This document shows positions 59,331 through 64,000 of a stretch of 64,000 bases of DNA, one piece after another. The stretch lies in contig JADNRZ010000029.1 of the NCBI GenBank assembly GCA_015501605.1, forward strand, positions 1 through 64,000, given 5' to 3'. Numbering within the stretch: the first letter of the stretch is position 1; the number at the start of each line of letters is the position of its first letter. The position numbers were made by a program, and so were the translations under genes. The notes below the pieces were generated by a model, which worked only from the letters and a program-made list of their open reading frames with translations, had not been told where the DNA came from and ran no database searches. The stretch comes from Panaeolus papilionaceus (taxonomy: Eukaryota > Basidiomycota > Agaricomycetes > Agaricales).

Positions 59331-59885
59331 TGATGTGCGCGTTACGGTAAGTCTAGATATGAAATATAATATAATGTGTGAGATGATGTGAGGATGAGGA
59401 TAGTGTGATGATGGGTGAGTAAGCGCGACGTTGCAAGATCGTGGGGTCTGCGAGTGCTAAGGGAAAATGTGGGAAACGAGTGGAATGGTGGTGCCGAATG
59501 CACGCGGAACGACGAAATACGAACGAAAACGAAACGAAATACGAAATACGAAGACGACGAGGGACGATGATGACGAACTGGGGCGAAACTGAGGTGAAAA
59601 CCTTGTCTATTCTGTGGTGGAAATAGTGTACAGTAAATAAAGTACATGAGGTGCAGTGCTACTAAGGTAAACTAAAAAGGAAATACGAAAGGAAAACAAA
59701 AGAAAATGAAAGGATTTAAGAAAACTAGCGCCGAAGCGTTTCATAGAAGCAAAAATAGAACTAAAAATAAATGAAATAAACCGAAAGAAGAAGGAAGCGT
59801 GCAGTCGGGGAATGAAGGATAAACAGTGCATCGTAAAAATGCCGAAAATGCGGAATTGGGAGGGATGCGGCTTCGGAGCTCATCA
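59331..59885 (-). repeat. gag-only element LTR (sense 5' LTR)
   Basis: It is 555 bp, with the same ends and sequence as 55824-56378. It should contain the promoter of the 738-aa gag gene. Confidence 0.93.
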
Positions 59886-59889
59886 CTGA

Positions 59890-59936
59890 GTTTGTCTACC
59901 TACAGCCCCCTCTCGTGACCTCTATACCCGACAAAA
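59890..59936 (+). repeat. Copia 3' LTR, last 47 bp
   Basis: GTTTGTCTACCTACAGCCCC through CGACAAAA, the same as 51409-51455. It is followed by the right ATGAA target duplication at 59937-59941. Confidence 0.92.
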
Positions 59937-59941
59937 ATGAA

Positions 59942-60844
59942 TATACTTGAGGACCTCGGGTACACATCTCTTCCACTTGCGGGGCCGTAGTCCAGCAAGC
60001 TCCACTCGGCAGCATGCTTGCTTGAAAGCATCTCGCATCTCACCTATCGTGTCGTTGCTAGGGGGCAAACCATTCTCGTCTGGCAAAAAATCATAGAGCG
60101 ATACCTTCTGGCTGTTGTTCTTGCGAGCCCGCTCATCTGCTGACCACACCTTATTCGTCCACATGACTTCATCAGGGTGGTCCTCCTTTTTCAGCTGCGG
60201 AAGACTGGTTGTTGGCGGGAGAGGGGACACTTTGGTGGTAGATGGTTTGGTTGGATGATTTGGAGCAATAGAGTTGGTACGGGAGGGCAGGGACGGTGGT
60301 CTACGACTATTATTACTGAGAGAATATGCCCTAAAATTGGTTTAGCAGCGCATATATGCGCATATAACTAAAGAAATAAAAAAGGAACTCACTTTAGAGC
60401 ACATAGCTCACTTGTTGCCTCAATGTAAGCTTGAAACAGCCCCAGATACTGTGGGCTGTGCGCCATTAAAAAGGGATGAGAAGACAATTGCTCCTCTGAC
60501 ACAAAGGTTCGGGTTGGCAGTGGTGAGATGTTGGAAACCCCAATGAATTCCCTTGGAGCTGTGGTGTTCATAACCACTTGACCTAATGATTGCTTGCTTC
60601 CAGGCCCCAAGTTGGGTTTTGCCACTTTCAGAGACTAAGAGCGAAGGTTAGCATCGGAATATCACTTGATGAACCGTACTAATTCATGTTCGCGGTCTGA
60701 TGCGAGGCTGGGGTCAAGCCATGCTAACGGTGATGAAGTTGATGTAAATGGTGGATTGTGATAGTTGGAAAAGTTGAAATTGTCGTTCATGTTGTTGAGA
60801 ATGACGAGAAAGGTGGTTAGTTCAATAGTGAGGATGGTGGACAA
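59942..60844 (-). pseudogene. HMG-box-like protein gene, 5' part (split by the Copia insertion)
   Basis: The minus-strand exons are 60844-60680, 60634-60393 and 60330-59942, joined by short introns (45 and 62 nt) with GT/AG borders and correct phase. The start is MSTILTIELTTF. Notable stretches are NFSNYHNPPFTS, SHPFLMAHSPQYLGLFQAYI, a Ser/Pro-rich linker, and CCRVELAGLRPRKWKRC just before the break. The frame continues at 51168 once the Copia element is disregarded. The gene is divergent from the Tnp2 gene at 61152, which suggests both belong to one CACTA-type transposon. Unless read-through or splicing rescues it, the insertion separates the HMG-like C-terminus from this half. Confidence 0.6.
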
Positions 60845-61151
60845 ACAGGAAGAGAAGTTGAATTCAACGCATCAGAAGGGTCTTGTTTGGTTGTGTTTAT
60901 TGTCCGAAGAACAATAATTTCACCAAGTCTGTTCTCTTGTTCTTAACGTGATCGTCGAGTCGTGTTCGAGGGTAATTACTTTAATTAAATTCTTCTATTT
61001 CCGCACTGTACACCATTATTTGTATCGTACGACTGAATCTACATTTTTTCGCCCAAATCAAGTCCAGTTGACTTGGTGGTTGCTTGACACTCGTTCTAAA
61101 TCACCTTGCAGCCTGCTTTTCAACAGACTCAATTTTTTTTGACAACCCTCA
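60845..61151. promoter_or_regulatory. putative bidirectional promoter between the HMG-like and Tnp2 genes
   Basis: A 307-bp gap separates the two divergent starts. It is AT-rich with a TTTTTTTT run just upstream of the Tnp2 ATG. No clear TATA box is assignable. The arrangement implies shared control, which is inference. Confidence 0.45.
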
Positions 61152-64000
61152 ATGGGTTTACTCTGTCCGTGTAAACGATGCAAAAGGCAACCGCCTCCAG
61201 TATCTCTTCGAACAAAACAACGGCATCTAGCTCGTGACGAAAAGGAGGCAGCTGAGAGGGCTGAGAGAAGAGGCGCTCAGGCTGCTGCATCCAATGCTCA
61301 CCATAAAAGTGATGAACAGGTCTCGGATGTGGCTTCAAGTGATGACTGTGAGGGAGATTTGTTAGAGGAGGGTTGTGGGGAGAGAAGAATGGAGCAGGAC
61401 GGCAATGATGGCAATGATGATGGGCCACCTTATGAGGACAGACCTGAGAGACCTATTGGCGACGACATGGGCGCTAACAATCCGGAGGATAGTCGACCAG
61501 TTGTATGTCTTGTTATTCTGGTTCTCAAATAGCAATCTTGTTTCAAAAAAAATTAACACCAAAATAGACACCTACCGACATGGATATCAATAACCCGGAG
61601 AAGTCAGGGTCAGAACGGTCAGAGTCAGACAGACAGGAAGATGAATCTAGCACCTCCGAATCCGAACCTGACCCCTACCCCGAACGGAATTCAGATGAAA
61701 GTGATAGCGATAGAGATGTTGCCCAAAATGAAGAAGAGGACGAAGAGTTAGATGAGGTGTGTTGATGATTTCCCGTACATCTTCAGTATGAAGGACCTAC
61801 CTGACATGAATATCATCTTAGCTCGATCAGGAGCGTCAGGAGGAGGAGCAACACATCGAGCACTACTCAATGATTGAAAGTCTTGAACTTTCGCAGCGCT
61901 ACATTGAATCTATCCGTGACGCAACCCTAGAGAACAGTGGACTCCCACAACGGACCATCGAGGAGCTTCGAAACCCACGACATGATATTGAAGAGGACCT
62001 CCATGACCCAGATACACGCCTTGCCCTCGACATCTTCATCTCCTGCCTACACGCATCAGAGGCCACTTACAATAATATCACCAAAGCTACGGCTCGACGC
62101 TTTCCAGAGGTGGAGTGCCATTCGCACTATTCTATCAAGAAGCTGTTTGAACGAGCAACTGGAGTGGTTGCACTCACCAATGACATGTGTGTCAATGGTT
62201 GCCATGCGTTTACCGATGCCGACACCAATCTAGAGGAATGTAAAAAGTGTGGCGAACATCGATATGACCAGAAACATCTTCCTAAGAAGGTACCTCGAAA
62301 AACTTTCTGCACCCTGCCACTTGGGCCGCAGATTCAAGCACTCCGTCGCTCTCCAGACAGGGCTATTGCTATGGAGTACCAGTATGATCAGTTCTGTAAG
62401 CGCCAGGAAAACAGGAATGACAACATGCCCTATGATGACATTCAATCAGGAAGCGACGTTCAGGAGCTTTTCGAGACTATTGGACTAACACCCAATGATA
62501 CGACACTCATATTCTCCCTTGATGGTGCCCAACTCTATCAGAACAAACAGTCCGATACTTGGATTGCGATTTGGATACTGCCAAACTATAGCCCAAAGAT
62601 TCGATACCGAAAAAAGTATGTTCTACCAGCGCTCATCATACCTGGCCCAAACAAGCCAAAGAATCTCGACTCCTTTCTCTTTGTGGGTTTCCATCACCTA
62701 TCTGCTTTGCAGAAAGAAAACGAGGGATGTGGCTTGGCAATCTGGAACGCACACGAAAATAGGCTAGCATACTCTCGCCTCATTCTCCTCCTTGGAACAG
62801 CAGATGCAGTTGGGTTGACTGAGTTAGATGGTCAGGTTGGTCACCATGGAGCACATGGATGTCGCCTTGGATGCACAATGAAAGGACAACACAAGCCACA
62901 CAGTGGTCATTATTTTTCAGCTCATCTTCGACCACATGGCACAGTCGATATGGAACCAGACTTTGATTTTCGCAACCCAGCCACTCTCAAACCAGACTTA
63001 GAAAAATACGACAATGACATTGACAGGATTATTGGATCCACCACCCAAGGAGAATACGAAGAAAATCGAAAGAATACTGGTCTCAGCAAGCTCTCTCTTC
63101 TTAGTGGGCTTGACCAGCATCTTATGCTCCCTGTTCCCTCCTGCTTTTCTGTCGATCTCATGCACTTGATATTCATCAATTTAGGCGAACTTCTAATACC
63201 CCTCTGGCGTGGAACACTCTTGTGCGAGCCAAGCGATAACAAGGTGACCTGGGAATGGGCGGCACTCACAGGTGATACATGGATACAGCATGGTCAACTT
63301 GTAGCTGATGCTACTAAATATTTTCCATCATCATTTCACCGACCTCCTCGAAATCCAGCTGAGAAGATCTCAAGTGGATACAAGGCCACCGAATACTATC
63401 TCTATCTTTTTGGATTAGGACCTGCCTTATTCCGACTTGTCCTTCCCATTCAATATTATGTCAACTTCTGTCGACTTGTAGCAGCAGTTCATATTATCTT
63501 GCAACGAACCATCTCCACAGAAGACCTCCTTAGAGCACACAGCCTCTTTGTTCAATTTGTAGAGGAGTATGAAAACCTCTACTATCAACGCCGCCCTGAT
63601 CGCCTTCACATGTGCCGCCCATGCCTACACACACTTCTCCATGTCGCCTTTGAAGTGTTTCGAAAGGGTCCTGGTGCCTTGGATTCTCAATTCACGCTCG
63701 AGCGAACCATTGGTGATCTTGGGTCTGATATTCGACAACCATCAAACCCATTTGGAAATTTGGTTCAACTTGCTCTGAAGCTTGCACAGATCAATGCACT
63801 CTATGCTATAGTTCCAGAGCTGGATACATTTCAACAGAAGCCACCCAAAGGATCAATGGATATTGGTGGAGGTTACCTATACCTTCGACCACGCGACAAG
63901 AATTGGGCCAAGCTTCAGCCAGCCGAAGAAAATCTTGTGTTTGCTAGGTTCCATACAAAGAATGTCCGTCGATGGGGGTGTATACTTCTTCCCACTGGTC
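61152..64000 (+). CDS. Tnp2-family transposase of a second lineage, 3' incomplete
   Basis: The exons are 61152-61502, 61568-61756 and 61822 to the window end, with two 65-nt GT/AG introns in phase 0. About 905 codons are visible with no stop. The N-terminus, LCPCKRCKRQPPP then KQRHLARDE, is the Cys/His start typical of basidiomycete Tnp2 proteins. An acidic S/D/E-rich region follows (exons 1-2). The catalytic part shows FSLDGAQLYQNK (first Asp), PGPNKPKNLDSFLF, LLLGTADAVGL (second Asp), GHHGAHGCRLGC (zinc-binding-like) and CFSVDLMHLIFINLGEL (candidate acidic third residue region). It differs greatly from the transposase at 1319-4668. It is probably intact and is the best candidate in the window for an active transposase, but the end is not seen. 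Confidence 0.9.

Larger units (their letters stand above)
55824..59885 (-). mobile_element. gag-only (TR-GAG-like) LTR retroelement nested in the Copia 3' LTR
   Basis: The element is 4062 bp with 555-bp LTRs (55824-56378 and 59331-59885) starting TGATG and ending CATCA. The open frames within the two LTRs are identical, indicating very recent insertion. The sense strand is minus. Downstream of the sense 5' LTR is TGGAGCCCACCGCGAGG, a candidate primer-binding site. The sense 3' LTR is preceded by AGCAAGAGGGGAATA, a good polypurine tract. The only long frame is a 738-aa gag-like protein. No protease, RT or integrase is found, so the element must be mobilised by a relative. Confidence 0.92.
51174..59936 (+). 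mobile_element. Ty1/Copia LTR retrotransposon, internally deleted, with a nested insertion
   Basis: The 282-bp LTRs begin TGTTGAAATT and end CGACAAAA. The element runs from the 5' LTR (51174-51455) through the gag-pol frame to a 3' LTR starting at 55589. The 3' LTR is split after base 235 by another LTR element and resumes at 59890. The two 3' pieces add up to exactly 282 bp. The LTRs appear identical by eye, so insertion was recent. Without the nested element it is about 4.7 kb. It lies inside an exon of the minus-strand HMG-like gene. Confidence 0.92.

Noticed and set aside
1..64000. CRISPR arrays, rRNA or tRNA genes
   Set aside because: No regularly spaced direct repeats with unique spacers were found, and no convincing tRNA A/B box pairs or rRNA signatures were seen by eye.

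Overview
The window looks like a chromosome segment of a basidiomycete fungus, most likely an agaricomycete. The reasons are Tnp2-type (CACTA superfamily) transposases split by short introns, with measured sizes of 45-65 nt and GT/AG borders. There is also a family of short P-loop GTPases of the kind expanded in mushroom genomes, plus Copia and gag-only LTR elements. No bacterial, viral or organellar features are seen.

Layout. (1) 1-1318 is CT-rich and repeat-rich upstream sequence. (2) 1319-4668 holds a complete five-exon Tnp2 transposase gene (1043 aa). (3) About 5.0-46.8 kb is a tandemly amplified, transposon-scarred region. A roughly 2.5-3.5 kb unit, which I divide into blocks V-P-X-Q-W-Y, recurs at least eight times in one orientation. 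Interspersed with it are four minus-strand paralogs of a five-exon GTPase gene (A 11976-13372, B 23799-25186, C 36710-38088, D 42049-43451). A, B and C splice into open frames; D carries a frameshift. The V-P-X-Q-W-Y units look like decayed minus-strand genes of a family I cannot name. A 4.86-kb inverted-repeat (foldback-like) composite (28549-33406), with a solo LTR inside it, sits in one unit. A 238-bp MITE-like insertion (11172-11409) sits in another.

(4) About 47.1-49.9 kb is a transposon-edge-like tract: CTGCAG/CTGCGG repeats, a pogo-like inverted repeat, palindromic AGTCCCTAGGGACT repeats, and long CT-rich and AT-rich simple sequence. (5) 49.8-64.0 kb is a second, different Tnp2 transposase gene (61152 to the window end, incomplete). 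It is divergently paired with a minus-strand gene whose product ends in an HMG-box-like segment. That partner gene is cut in two by a Copia element (51174-59936, target duplication ATGAA). The Copia element is itself interrupted in its 3' LTR by a gag-only LTR element (55824-59885, target duplication CTGA). Both retroelements appear to have near-identical LTRs, so the nest is young.

Working together: the two Tnp2 genes would supply cut-and-paste transposase, and the divergent HMG-like gene is a plausible element-encoded DNA-binding partner. Neither LTR element is autonomous: the Copia copy has lost the end of its reverse transcriptase, and the nested copy never shows pol domains. The GTPase array is the main candidate host gene cluster. 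Family names rest on motif recognition by eye, since no database search was possible.
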